Part shown: in pieces, positions 51,635 through 63,818 of the stretch
Numbering within the stretch: the stretch's first letter is position 1
How the letters are laid out: each line of letters opens with the position of its first letter
Assembly (NCBI GenBank): GCA_013403005.1
Contig: JACBOA010000003.1
Location: 1 to 64,000, forward strand
Direction of reading: 5' to 3'
Length of the DNA stretch: 64,000 nucleotides
Origin: Methanobacteriaceae archaeon
GTDB lineage: Archaea; Methanobacteriota; Methanobacteria; Methanobacteriales; Methanobacteriaceae
Position numbers and translations under genes: made by a program
The notes under the pieces: generated by a model
The model's database searches: none
Told to the model about the DNA's origin: nothing
Seen by the model: the letters and a program-made list of their open reading frames with translations, nothing else

Positions 51635-51946
51635 AATTTGATTCCCCACAGACCATTTTTGGTAAAAACCTTGATTGAATTTGATTAAGGTCTAATCATA
51701 TGGATATCATCTAGTCATATCTAGTCATGTATATTGTCTAATCAATCTATATTGAACTGTTTTAACTATTTAAACTATAAGTCTGACAAACAAGGTAAAT
51801 ATTTATTTATTTCTTGAAATTATTTGAAGATTTCACCAGCTTAAAAAACCTATTTCTAAGAACAAATTTTGTCAGCTATTTAATATATTTTTTCTTTCTG
51901 TTATTAAACACCAATAAGTTTAAATAGCTTTAGGTTATATTTATCT

Positions 51947-51957
51947 AACATTATGTT
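51947..51957. promoter_or_regulatory. Operator-like palindrome 1, AACATTATGTT
   Basis: AACAT-T-ATGTT is a perfect 5-1-5 palindrome. It is the first of three similar sites spaced exactly 21 bp apart upstream of the membrane protein/HTH operon at 52063. Confidence 0.6.
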
Positions 51958-51967
51958 GTAAAAATAT

Positions 51968-51978
51968 AACATATTGTG
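51968..51978. promoter_or_regulatory. Operator-like palindrome 2, AACATATTGTG (imperfect)
   Basis: This site starts 21 bp after site 1 and keeps the AACAT half exactly, with TTGTG in place of ATGTT. Confidence 0.5.
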
Positions 51979-51988
51979 ATAAATAAAT

Positions 51989-51999
51989 AACATAATGTT
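51989..51999. promoter_or_regulatory. Operator-like palindrome 3, AACATAATGTT
   Basis: This is a perfect 5-1-5 palindrome, 21 bp after site 2, adjacent to TGCTATACT (52000-52008), which resembles a TATA box. A bound regulator here would block access of TBP/TFB. Confidence 0.6.
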
Positions 52000-52062
52000 T
52001 TGCTATACTCTTAACCATGAACTGATAAGATCTGATAATGACTAAAAAAGTAGGTTAATAAT

Positions 52063-52464
52063 ATGAAAAACATAATTCAGAAGTTTAATTCATATAATGT
52101 GAGTATTTGGTTTGGATGTGCTGCTTTAATGGTTTCTGGATTAATAATGATAGCTACTAAAACTATGAACGACTTATTGGCCATTATACTCCTTTTAGGC
52201 ATAACCGCCATAATGACTAATTTTTTCGATTTTATGGGTATGGATCAAAAAAATCAGGATGAACGTTTAAGGAAAATTGGAACATTTGCCACAACATATT
52301 CATGGTATATATCTTTAGTATTCGTTTCTTTCCTTGTCATATCCATGTATTGGGCACAAAATATTCATAATCCCTTTGAATTAATGGGAGTGACAATTTT
52401 TATCATGACCTCCACCATGCTCATAGCTAACACAATCTTAAACCGTAAAGGTGACATAGATTAA
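52063..52464 (+). CDS. Four-TM membrane protein, DUF2178-like
   Basis: The 133-residue protein has four hydrophobic segments (about 14-30, 33-50, 78-98, 105-125) and a cytoplasmic loop with Q-D-E-R-L-R-K-I-G between the second and third. This layout resembles the DUF2178 family, which is usually encoded just before a small XRE-type regulator, as here. The function is unknown. The operon is preceded by three phased palindromes. Confidence 0.7.
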   Translation: MKNIIQKFNSYNVSIWFGCAALMVSGLIMIATKTMNDLLAIILLLGITAIMTNFFDFMGMDQKNQDERLRKIGTFATTYSWYISLVFVSFLVISMYWAQNIHNPFELMGVTIFIMTSTMLIANTILNRKGDID

Positions 52465-52502
52465 ATTAAGATGGAATTTAAAAGGTTAAATTCATTTAAT
52501 TG

Positions 52503-52727
52503 ATGCGATCAGAAATGAAAACCCGAATAAGAGAATATCGAGCTCGTCATAACTTGACTCAAGCACAACTGGCAGAGAAAGTAGGTGTTAGAAGAGAAAC
52601 TATCGTCTTCTTGGAGAAAGGGAAATACAACCCCTCCCTTAAATTGGCACATAATGTAGCAGTGGCTTTAAGAGCAAAAATCGATGATATTTTCATTTTT
52701 GATGATGAATCAGATGACGAAAAATGA
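52503..52727 (+). CDS. Small XRE-family helix-turn-helix regulator
   Basis: The 74-residue protein is a single HTH domain: I-R-E-Y-R-A-R-H-N-L-T-Q-A-Q-L-A-E-K-V-G-V-R-R-E is its helix-turn-helix core in summary, with the Y-N-P-S-L-K-L-A motif after it. It ends in an acidic tail. It belongs to the compact YgzD-like regulators paired with small membrane proteins. It starts 38 bp after the membrane gene and probably binds the AACATNATGTT-type sites upstream of the operon (inference). Confidence 0.88.
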   Translation: MRSEMKTRIREYRARHNLTQAQLAEKVGVRRETIVFLEKGKYNPSLKLAHNVAVALRAKIDDIFIFDDESDDEK

Positions 52728-52888
52728 TTTTAAAAAAATTCAAGATGATGGATGTAAATGAAAGAATGGAATTAAGAGTAAAAAGAACTAAATATAAAAA
52801 ATGAAATGTGAAAAATTAAGTTAACAGTAGAAAAACAGCAAAAATACACTCAAAAATACACTAATATTAAATATTATATGTTAAAAAA

Positions 52889-55042
52889 TCATACTACGTT
52901 TTTTTGAGTTTTTTCATCCACCTTTTCTTCCAGTGAACGTGTGTAGCGGCATCTGGGAAATCCACTGCAACCCACAAATTCACCATAACGACCCCTTCTT
53001 TTTAAGAGATCCTTTCCACATTCTGGACAGACACCCACCACCTCCTTTTGAAGAGGTTCTTCGCCTTCACGCCCACACTTAGGATCCATGCAGGCTCTCT
53101 GACGTGGCTTCCCAAAGGATATCATGGGCAGCCCACATTTTTCGCATTTAGTTTTAAGGACTGTGGCACCTCGAGGCATTGAATAAGTAGATTTACATTC
53201 TGGATAGGCTGAACAACCCACGAAACTACCGCCTTTAGGTGAGTTTATCATTATTAGGTTACCACCACATTTACATTCCCCCACAATCATACTTTCCCTG
53301 TAGGCTGCGTAAAGCTCTTCCCCTATTTTGATCTTGTTAACATCAATATCATCAAGTATGGAACTCACTTCAACCTTAGCCTCGGATATTATCTCATCCT
53401 TTTTAACTTCAGCCTTCATTATGCCCTCAAGCTTGGTTTCAAATTCTCTGGTGAGTTCTTCACTGGTTATCTTTTCCGAATATTTTTTAAGAGTGTCAAT
53501 GAGTTGTACGCCCAACTGGTTAACACTGATCTTCTTGCCTTGAACATATTTTCTATCATAAAGGATGGATATGATGTTAGCCCTGGTGGATTTGGTTCCA
53601 AGACCTCTTTTTTCAAGTTCTCTTATGAGAGAAGCCTGATTATATCTGGCAGGAGGTTTGGTCTCTTTTTCCTCTGAAAAAACAGTAGCATCCAAGCAAT
53701 CTCCTTCTTTTAAAGGAGGGAATTTGTCATTTTCCACTTTACGGTAGGGGTAGTGTTCCCTCCAACCCATTTTCGCCATTCTTTTCCTGCTGAAGGCGAA
53801 TTCCTGACCCCCAATATCCAGTTCAGTTTTCATGGTCTCCATAAGACCGTTTTCTCCGAAAACACTGATGAAACGGTAAACAATTAGCTCATAAAGTTTC
53901 TGATAGTCTCTTCCCAGTCCCTTGGGAATCAACCCTGTGGGATGGATGGCAGGGTGAGCTTCATCAGTTTTTTTACCTTCACGTGGTTTAAGAGGTTCTT
54001 TGAGTTTGTCAATCTGTTTTCGGAATGCAGCATTATTTTTAAGCTTATCCAGTATCTTCTTATAACCAATACTTGGTGGTAATTTCTGAGAAGAAGTTCG
54101 GGGGTATGAAGTGTAACCCTCAGCATACAAATTCTGAGCAATAGACTGGGTTTTCTTGGGACTGAATCCAAAAACAGCATAGGCTTCAGACTGCAGTGCA
54201 CCCAGATCAAAGGGAACTGGAGGTAACTGGGGAGTTTCTTTGATACTAATCTTGCTTACCCTTGCATCTTTACCTTCACAATCTGCTAAAATTTCATCTA
54301 GGACTTTTTTATCGAAAATTTTTCCCTTTTTATGATCGGCAATAATGTCCCCTTCAATTTCAGCCTTAATAAGCCAGTAAGGTTCGGGAATGAAACTCTG
54401 TATCTCCTTTTCTCTTTCCACCAGTATGGCTAGGGTGGGGGTTTGCACCCTACCTGCAGAAAGTTGTATGTACCTGCTGGTGGCCTTCATCACCGAATCA
54501 GTGAGATGTTTGGATATATTCACTCCAAAGATGAAATCCAGAATATGTCTGGCCTCTCCACTGTCAACTTGATTGAAGTCAATATCTATTGGATCTTTGT
54601 AGGCTGCTAAGAGGTCTTCCTTGGTTAAGGTGGAAAATTTCATACGAACAGCTTTATCAATACTTTCCGGGCCGCAAGCATATTTTAATGCATTAAAACC
54701 AATCAAGGTACCTTCAATATCATAATCACAAGCATGTATAAAACGGTCCGCATTTTTAGAGAACTTTTTTATGGCATCAATGTAATTCTTCACGTATTTT
54801 TTACTCTTATCTTTCTCATAGAGAGGCACCCAATCCACTTCAAACATGCGCCCCTTTTCCTTTTTTGTGGGAGATAATGAGTACATGTGACCCACAGCAG
54901 ATAAAACTGTGGTTTTCTTCCCATTTTCTTCTATTTCATAGTAAGGCACCCGCTTGTAGGTCTTTTTAACTGCCTTTCCCGGTATGGCCCCTGCTATCTT
55001 TTCTGATGCCTTTGGTTTTTCACATACTATAACTTCATGCAT
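52889..55042 (-). CDS. topA: DNA topoisomerase I (type IA)
   Basis: The enzyme relaxes negatively supercoiled DNA by cutting one strand. The 717-residue protein starts with the Toprim domain (V-C-E-K-P-K-A-S-E-K-I and D-Y-D-I-E-G). The active-site tyrosine lies in Y-T-S-Y-P-R-T-S-S near residue 315. At the C-terminus are three zinc-finger-like Cys clusters (from about residue 600: C-K-C-G-G, C-E-K-C-G, C-P-E-C-G). ATG 55042 is chosen because GTGAT lies four bases upstream. It is a single gene, divergent from the phosphoesterase. Confidence 0.95.
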   Translation of the reverse strand: MHEVIVCEKPKASEKIAGAIPGKAVKKTYKRVPYYEIEENGKKTTVLSAVGHMYSLSPTKKEKGRMFEVDWVPLYEKDKSKKYVKNYIDAIKKFSKNADRFIHACDYDIEGTLIGFNALKYACGPESIDKAVRMKFSTLTKEDLLAAYKDPIDIDFNQVDSGEARHILDFIFGVNISKHLTDSVMKATSRYIQLSAGRVQTPTLAILVEREKEIQSFIPEPYWLIKAEIEGDIIADHKKGKIFDKKVLDEILADCEGKDARVSKISIKETPQLPPVPFDLGALQSEAYAVFGFSPKKTQSIAQNLYAEGYTSYPRTSSQKLPPSIGYKKILDKLKNNAAFRKQIDKLKEPLKPREGKKTDEAHPAIHPTGLIPKGLGRDYQKLYELIVYRFISVFGENGLMETMKTELDIGGQEFAFSRKRMAKMGWREHYPYRKVENDKFPPLKEGDCLDATVFSEEKETKPPARYNQASLIRELEKRGLGTKSTRANIISILYDRKYVQGKKISVNQLGVQLIDTLKKYSEKITSEELTREFETKLEGIMKAEVKKDEIISEAKVEVSSILDDIDVNKIKIGEELYAAYRESMIVGECKCGGNLIMINSPKGGSFVGCSAYPECKSTYSMPRGATVLKTKCEKCGLPMISFGKPRQRACMDPKCGREGEEPLQKEVVGVCPECGKDLLKRRGRYGEFVGCSGFPRCRYTRSLEEKVDEKTQKNVV

Positions 55043-55391
55043 TAAAATCACTTGGATTAGTATTATAAATAAATTAGATATTGATTAATATTACACCAAT
55101 AATTATTACACTTGATGGTATGAGATTCCTCATCATCAACTTTAATTCCTATCGAATATAATTGATGAGGTAGCTTATAATATATTAGGTAAGTAGGTTT
55201 TTTGGTATATTAGGACTGCCAATGTTATATGTAAAATATGAACATAAAAATCCGAGATACAAGATAAAGTAATAAAAGTTCTAACCATCATAGAAATTGT
55301 GTTATAAAATTCATCCTATCAAGTGAAAAAAATACTAGGGTTACATAAAAAAGCAATCAAAAATGGATTAAGGCCTAATTAAGGAGATAAA
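55043..55391. other. Gene-free divergent promoter region
   Basis: About 350 bp between topA and the phosphoesterase hold no gene. One TTACACTTGA at 55106-55115 resembles half of an archaeal origin-recognition box, but it is single. An imperfect inverted repeat (C-C-T-C-A-T-C-A and T-G-A-T-G-A-G-G) spans about 55128-55172. Confidence 0.45.
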
Positions 55392-55934
55392 ATGTTAATA
55401 GGAGTTATATCCGACACCCATATTCCTGAAAGAGCTCAAAAAATTCCTGAAAAAGTTTTTAAGGTTTTTAGGGACGTTGATATTATATTACATGCTGGTG
55501 ATCTTGTTTCACCGCAGGTTAAAGACCAGTTGGATGAAATTGCACCTACCATCTGTGTACAGGGAAATATGGATCGTTATAGTGGTTTAAAACTTCCACA
55601 AAGGAAGAAATTTAATCTTGAAGGTGTTAAAATTGGCTTATCACATGGAGAAGTCTATCCAAGAGGAGATACTCAGCAGCTCCGTTATATTGGTTTGGAA
55701 ATGAAGGTGGAAGTTCTTATCACTGGACATACCCACTGGTCATTCATTAAAGAGTTGCCAGACATGTTACTCCTAAACCCGGGAAGTCCAACTGTCCCCC
55801 GGCTTTCAGATCCATCGGTAATGATCATTGAAATCAAAGCTGACAAGTTGGATGCTAGGATAGTTAAAATTGGATCTCCTACATGTAAAGCTCTGAATTT
55901 TAAGGAGAATAGTTTAAATGAGCCAATGGAATAA
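55392..55934 (+). CDS. YfcE/MJ0936-type metallophosphoesterase
   Basis: The 180-residue protein has the calcineurin-like metal motifs D-T-H near residue 8, H-A-G-D near 35, G-N-M-D near 58, G-H-T-H near 112 and N-P-G-S near 130. The MJ0936 relative is a Ni/Mn-dependent phosphodiesterase. The natural substrate is unknown. AAGGAGAT precedes the ATG. Its last 17 bases overlap the next gene, so the two are co-translated. Confidence 0.93.
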   Translation: MLIGVISDTHIPERAQKIPEKVFKVFRDVDIILHAGDLVSPQVKDQLDEIAPTICVQGNMDRYSGLKLPQRKKFNLEGVKIGLSHGEVYPRGDTQQLRYIGLEMKVEVLITGHTHWSFIKELPDMLLLNPGSPTVPRLSDPSVMIIEIKADKLDARIVKIGSPTCKALNFKENSLNEPME

Positions 55935-56538
55935 AGAACGTAAAAATGAAGAGTATTATAAGAAGGCGAAAAAGGAGGAATACCGCTCCAGAGCCTCCTT
56001 CAAGTTACTGCAATTAAATCGGAAGTATAAAATAATAAAAAATGGGGACTCTGTGGTTGATCTGGGTGCAGCTCCCGGTGGTTGGTCTCAAGTAGCCCTT
56101 GAACTTGTAGGCCAAGACGGCCTGGTAGTGGCTGTGGATCTTAATCGAGTGAAACCGTTCCCTCTAGAAAATTTTTGGAGCATAACCGGAGACTTCACTC
56201 AAAAAGACACTCTTGAAGAAATAGAGCGAACATTGCAGGGCAAAGCACAGGTTATTATTTCCGATGCTTCTCCTAAATTGTCTGGGATCAAAGACATAGA
56301 TCAGCTTAGATCAATAGAGCTGGCCCAGAGTGTGCTGAGTATATGTGAAAGCATACTTAAATATAAAGGAAATATTATAATAAAGGTTTTTCAGGGTTCA
56401 GGATATCCAGAACTCCTTAAAGATGTTAAAACAAAATTTCAGACCGTTAGAACTACTAAACCACCTTCTTCCCGAAAGAAAAGTGGAGAAATGTACTTAG
56501 TGGGACGGGGCTTTCACAGAGCTGGAAAAAGAAATTAA
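55918..56538 (+). CDS. rlmE: RlmE/FtsJ-type 23S rRNA ribose methyltransferase
   Basis: This SAM enzyme 2'-O-methylates a uridine in the peptidyl transferase region. The 206-residue protein has R-S-R-A-S-F-K-L-L near residue 22, motif I V-V-D-L-G-A-A-P-G-G-W-S-Q-V-A near 46, the catalytic K-D-K-E-type set (K27, D112 in I-I-S-D-A-S-P, K152 in I-I-K-V-F-Q-G, approximate numbers) and a final S-S-R-K-K-S-G-E-M-Y. It overlaps the phosphoesterase gene by 17 bp. Confidence 0.93.
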   Translation: MSQWNKERKNEEYYKKAKKEEYRSRASFKLLQLNRKYKIIKNGDSVVDLGAAPGGWSQVALELVGQDGLVVAVDLNRVKPFPLENFWSITGDFTQKDTLEEIERTLQGKAQVIISDASPKLSGIKDIDQLRSIELAQSVLSICESILKYKGNIIIKVFQGSGYPELLKDVKTKFQTVRTTKPPSSRKKSGEMYLVGRGFHRAGKRN

Positions 56539-56595
56539 AAAAGTACTTAATTTTTTCATATAAATGGAATATCAGCCATCCCACTAAAAAAAACC

Positions 56596-57030
56596 TCACA
56601 TAGAGGATCTGAAAGTGCTTAAACTGGTTTTTGCCTTTTCTAATTGGTATTTTGCAATTTCTAGTCTTTTATTAACCTCTTCAGAGGGTTTACCAACAGA
56701 TAAGGCACTTTCAACATCTATAATGGCTGAATTTAGCTTTACAAGCTCCAGCTCCGCATTATCATATTTGGCTTTCAAATTTTTATTGTTAGTTGCTTCC
56801 ACCTGGGTCTTTACACTATCAAACTGAGTTTTTAGACTTGAATACTCAGATTTGAGAGCTGCTAATTCCTGATTAGCATTGTTTTTACTAGCATCGGCGT
56901 TTATGAAATCTGAGAGTGAAGAAAATCCAATAATCCCCAGTATTACCAAGGTAATGATAATCATTAAAACCCCCATGACTGAAATAGTCATAGAAGTGGC
57001 CTTAAACATTTTTAATCTTGATCGTTTCAT
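56596..57030 (-). CDS. Membrane-anchored coiled-coil protein
   Basis: The 144-residue protein has a short basic N-terminus, one membrane segment (about 15-38, rich in Ile/Val/Leu), and then an extracytoplasmic coiled coil from about 45 to 140 rich in Lys, Glu, Ala and Leu. GGTGTA precedes the ATG. I recognise no family. It could be a small cell-surface structural or sensing protein; nothing nearby indicates more. Confidence 0.7.
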   Translation of the reverse strand: MKRSRLKMFKATSMTISVMGVLMIIITLVILGIIGFSSLSDFINADASKNNANQELAALKSEYSSLKTQFDSVKTQVEATNNKNLKAKYDNAELELVKLNSAIIDVESALSVGKPSEEVNKRLEIAKYQLEKAKTSLSTFRSSM

Positions 57031-57581
57031 TTATACACCTTTATTTTTTTTTTTCGATGTGACCCGTGATAACTTGACTTTTCAATGAAATAAGTATTAG
57101 TTTCATGAATTATAATTAGATATTAAAATTATGAACAATTGAATTTATAAATATAACTTAAATTCTTTTAATCAGATGAAAAGGCGGTTGAAATCAGCTA
57201 TCCATATTATGGTGATTAATCCCCCTTTTAAAACACATTTCTAATAATAAGGAATATCCATAATTTTAACAAAATAATTTTCAATTTAATATAGTCCTAA
57301 TAAAAAACCATGTTATATTTTTTGACATTTCTCTATTTGACATAACTAAATTCTAAACCAAACCACAATAGTATTAAATATACTATATATATTATTACAA
57401 ATTCTGTGGATTAAATTCTTTTATAAAGGAAAGATAGTAAAATAATATATTATTAAAAGCTTATTGAAGATTTTTTACTTGATTTGGCAATTTAGATATA
57501 TATTAAGTTAATTCTGGCTTATATGATTACTTTAATTTTTTATGAGAATTTTTTTATAATAGAAGATAGTATAGTTACTCG
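57031..57581. other. 551-bp AT-rich gene-free region upstream of mcm
   Basis: This is one of the longest gene-free stretches in the window and is very AT-rich, with T-A-T-A-T-A-T-A tracts around 57380-57400 and two copies of T-T-T-G-A-C-A-T near 57320-57345. It holds the divergent promoters of the coiled-coil gene and mcm. I saw no repeated origin-recognition boxes. Confidence 0.5.
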
Positions 57582-59594
<2,013 letters not shown>

Positions 59595-59680
59595 TCTGGA
59601 ATTCTCTTAAATTTTTCTATTTATAAATTAGAATTTATTCAACCAGTTTTATGCGAATTTTAATTTGAAGGAGGTATTAT

Positions 59681-60088
59681 ATGAGCGATTATGAAGAATT
59701 ACTTGACCGAGGTATTGAACAATTACCACCCCAGGCACTGGAGACTAAAAGGTTCTCAGTTCCCAAGGCTTACTCCATAATTCAGGGAAACCGAACCATA
59801 ATTCAAAACTTCGGAGAAATAGCCGATGCAATGAACCGGGACCCCCAGCATATTCTCAAATTTCTGTTAAGAGAACTGGGTACTGCTGGTAACCTGGAAG
59901 GAAACCGAGCCATCATGCAGGGAAAATTCACCCATTATCTGATAAATGAACGAATGGATGACTATGTGCAACGTTTCATTATGTGCCATGAATGTAACCG
60001 TCCAGATACCAAGATCATAAGGGAAGACCGCATATTCATCCTTAAATGTGAAGCTTGCGGGGCCAAGGCTCCTTTAAAGACCCTTTAA
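59681..60088 (+). CDS. eif2b: Translation initiation factor 2 beta subunit
   Basis: aIF2-beta is part of the trimeric factor that brings initiator tRNA to the 30S subunit. The 135-residue protein has an N-terminal helix, the central alpha-beta domain and a C-terminal zinc ribbon (C-H-E-C near residue 105 and C-E-A-C near 125). A strong GAAGGAGGT site precedes the ATG. It follows mcm at 86 bp, a common archaeal arrangement. Confidence 0.96.
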   Translation: MSDYEELLDRGIEQLPPQALETKRFSVPKAYSIIQGNRTIIQNFGEIADAMNRDPQHILKFLLRELGTAGNLEGNRAIMQGKFTHYLINERMDDYVQRFIMCHECNRPDTKIIREDRIFILKCEACGAKAPLKTL

Positions 60089-60093
60089 ACCCC

Positions 60094-60115
60094 TTTTTTT
60101 ATTAATCCTTTTTTT
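60094..60115 (+). terminator. Oligo-T terminator after aIF2-beta
   Basis: Two runs of seven T lie within 30 nt of the stop codon. Confidence 0.5.
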
Positions 60116-60180
60116 GAACCCATGATCTTACCCATATTATAATAATAATTAATCAAAAAATTACCGAATTGATGTTACTA

Positions 60181-61241
<1,061 letters not shown>

Positions 61242-61461
61242 ATAGTATCATATCCATAAAAGGACCATATCTAGAAGAAGGAAAATCATATCTAATGTAT
61301 CTTTATCTAATTATCTTCGAGAAAATTTCCAAATCAAGCAGTGCAATTTTTAAAAATAAAACAACTCCCCCAGTAGCAATAGAATCTTAAAAGATTTATT
61401 TTAATTTATCACAGATTTAAATGATAAATTGTTTAATAACACCTTGATGATGGTGATTACT

Positions 61462-62421
61462 ATGGACACAGATTCAACAATTGATATTATCAAACAGGGC
61501 ACCCTGGAAGTGGTGACTCCTGATGAACTCAGAGATAAACTAGAAAATAATAAAAAAACAGCTTACATTGGATATGAACCATCAGGAAAAGTTCATTTAG
61601 GTCATGCGATCACTGTTAAAAAGATGATAGACTTGCAGAAAGCAGGTTTCAAAATAAAGATCCTCCTGGCAGATCTTCATGCTTATCTTAATGGTAAGGG
61701 TAGTTTGGATGAGATAAAGGAAATCTCAGAATATAATGCCAAATGTTTCAGGGCGCTGGGACTTTCTAGTGATACTGAATTCATTTTAGGTAGCAGTTTC
61801 CAGACTCAGGAAGATTACACCATGAAAGTTTACCAGCTGGCACTTTCCACCACTTTAACCCGTGCCAAGAGAAGTATGGCACAAATAACACGAGATGCTG
61901 AGGATCACCAGGTGGCGGAGGTAATCTACCCTTTAATGCAAGTAGTTGACATGCTGTTTTTAGAGGCGGACTTGGCAGTTGGTGGTATGGAACAGCGAAA
62001 GATTCATATGCTGGCCAGGGATAATCTGCCTAAATTGGGATTCCCCTCTCCAGTATGCATCCACACCCCGCTACTCCATGGTACAGACGGTTCAGATAAG
62101 ATGTCTTCCAGTAAAGAAAACTTCATAGCCATTGATGATGAACCAAGTGTCATACGTGAAAAGATTAAAAAGAGTTTTTGCCCTGCGGGTGAAGTTGAGG
62201 GAAATCCGGTTCTGGAAATTGCACATCATTTCATCTTCAGTGACAGAGATACTCTGCTTATCCCCAGACCAGACAAATTTGGGGGTAATCTGGAATTAAC
62301 CCAAGATGAACTAGTCAAGAAGTACAGTGAAGGAGATTTACATCCTTTAGACCTGAAAAATGGTGTTGCAGAGTGTTTAGTGGAGATCCTGAAACCAGTA
62401 CGAGATTATCTTAAAGTTTAA
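61462..62421 (+). CDS. tyrS: Tyrosyl-tRNA synthetase
   Basis: The 319-residue archaeal-type TyrRS charges tRNA-Tyr. It has the HIGH-like motif H-L-G-H near residue 46, the tyrosine-binding Y-I-G-Y-E-P-S-G before it, and the K-M-S-S-S motif in the G-S-D-K-M-S-S-S-K segment. ATG 61462 is chosen because GGTGAT (61452-61457) lies four bases upstream; the frame is open eleven codons further upstream but without family similarity. Confidence 0.95.
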   Translation: MDTDSTIDIIKQGTLEVVTPDELRDKLENNKKTAYIGYEPSGKVHLGHAITVKKMIDLQKAGFKIKILLADLHAYLNGKGSLDEIKEISEYNAKCFRALGLSSDTEFILGSSFQTQEDYTMKVYQLALSTTLTRAKRSMAQITRDAEDHQVAEVIYPLMQVVDMLFLEADLAVGGMEQRKIHMLARDNLPKLGFPSPVCIHTPLLHGTDGSDKMSSSKENFIAIDDEPSVIREKIKKSFCPAGEVEGNPVLEIAHHFIFSDRDTLLIPRPDKFGGNLELTQDELVKKYSEGDLHPLDLKNGVAECLVEILKPVRDYLKV

Positions 62422-62528
62422 ATTAGTGAAATTCTAACTACAGAAAAAATAAAAACTGAGTTTATGCAAACTTTCAAATAAATTTAATGAATGTTTAAAA
62501 TGTATCCAGGCTTACTAAGGGTGTTAAT

Positions 62529-62735
62529 ATGGAAGAAGACATGACTTATGAAATGAGGATTCCTGCAGGGATTACTGAAAGAATGATGGTGGAAGTTATA
62601 ACCAAATTTAACTTAGAACTTAAAAATACAGACTACGGACCAGTATTATACGGAAAAAAAGAAGATTTGGAAAATGCACAGGACCATATTGTCAAAGCAC
62701 TTAACGAACGCCTGAAAGAACTTGAAAAACGTTAA
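62529..62735 (+). CDS. Small conserved-looking protein of unknown function
   Basis: The 68-residue protein is acidic at the start and has an alternating beta-alpha pattern ending in a helix rich in Lys, Glu and Leu. GGGTGT precedes the ATG at good spacing, which supports a real gene. I do not recognise a family. It follows tyrS by about 105 bp. Confidence 0.6.
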   Translation: MEEDMTYEMRIPAGITERMMVEVITKFNLELKNTDYGPVLYGKKEDLENAQDHIVKALNERLKELEKR

Positions 62736-63065
62736 CAAAAAGTGCTAGATTTGTTAATCCTAAATATTTTATTCGTATGCCAAAACTTTTTATCCAATCA
62801 TTTATTGAATAATTAAATCTTTTTTAGATTATCAATATCTCTTAATCTATATTTTTTATTATAATTTCTTAAACAATATTTTTAAACTATTAAAAACCAT
62901 TAATAAGTCATTTTATCCAATATAATAATTGATAAAACTTTGATTTTGATATACTTTTATAATGACTATTTTATTTAGAAATAATCCTATAATGATATTT
63001 GCTAATATTTGACTAAACCAGGAATAAAATTTAAAAAAGGATAATTATTAGTATTAATCGTATAA
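62736..63065. other. Gene-free AT-rich stretch between convergent genes
   Basis: The 330 bp between the 68-residue gene and tmk (which point toward each other) are extremely AT-rich. Several T runs may terminate either transcript. Nothing else was seen. Confidence 0.5.
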
Positions 63066-63641
63066 TTATAGGCACATACCCAGTTTAGGGGCAACTATTC
63101 TTTTGATATCATCATGTACCTTGTTTAAACCATTTTCAGCGTTAACTACCATAAAATTATGGTTTTTTGCCAGTTGGAGATATCTTTTGCGCACTTTATC
63201 TAGGAACTCAACTTGTTCAAAGTTGTCTTTCCCATCACATCTTTTTACAGCAGTTTCAGTTTCAAGATCTAGAAGTATCACCAGATCAGGTTTCAGAGCG
63301 TATTTATTAATTTGTGCGACCCAATCCCTACCATTCTGGTAAGCCAGGCTAGAATAAAAAGAACGGTCACTTATAACAACACGTTTCAATTCCACATTTT
63401 TTTGGATATCTTCCATAAGAAGCATCCTGTCAGCCGCAAATAGAAGCGCAAGTGTTATTTGGAAGCTTTCATCCTGAGCGTGGGGTGTTTGAAGCATTTC
63501 CCTAATAAGTCGACCTACTGGTGAATCAGTAGGTTCCCTAATACGCGTTACACTAAAACCACAATTTTCCAACCAGTTACCCAGACGTTCCAGTTGGGTG
63601 GACTTCCCTGATCCATCAATTCCTTCCAAACATATGTACAT
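63066..63641 (-). CDS. tmk: Thymidylate kinase
   Basis: Tmk phosphorylates dTMP to dTDP. The 191-residue protein has Walker A G-I-D-G-S-G-K-S-T at residues 8-16, the dTMP-binding D-R/S-F-Y-S-S-L-A-Y-Q region near residue 92, L-L-D-L-E near 127 and the E-x-R-E-P-T-type segment near residue 36. Its length is normal. Confidence 0.94.
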   Translation of the reverse strand: MYICLEGIDGSGKSTQLERLGNWLENCGFSVTRIREPTDSPVGRLIREMLQTPHAQDESFQITLALLFAADRMLLMEDIQKNVELKRVVISDRSFYSSLAYQNGRDWVAQINKYALKPDLVILLDLETETAVKRCDGKDNFEQVEFLDKVRKRYLQLAKNHNFMVVNAENGLNKVHDDIKRIVAPKLGMCL

Positions 63642-63818
63642 GGTTTTGCTATCCTCAGAACAACTAATAAAGTTTGTTAAAATTAATCATTAATCTGATC
63701 ACATTTTTATTAATAGTCATTTCCAGTTGAACAACTTTTTTTATAGTGCGCTTCCCATTCAACTTTCTCTGAGTAAAAACCCAAATTCACTTATATGCGG
63801 AGAAAGTACTTAAGATTC

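Larger units (their letters stand above)
51635..52062. other. Divergent promoter region with operator-like palindromes
   Basis: About 430 bp separate aglB from the membrane protein/HTH pair. The half next to the pair carries three phased palindromes, listed separately. The half next to aglB shows direct repeats of T-C-T-A-G-T-C-A-T-A and relatives near 51710-51745. No gene is seen. Confidence 0.6.

Noticed and set aside
55106..55115. TTACACTTGA as an origin-recognition box
   Set aside because: Only one copy was found, with no inverted partner and no orc1 gene beside it. Chance is likely in AT-rich DNA.
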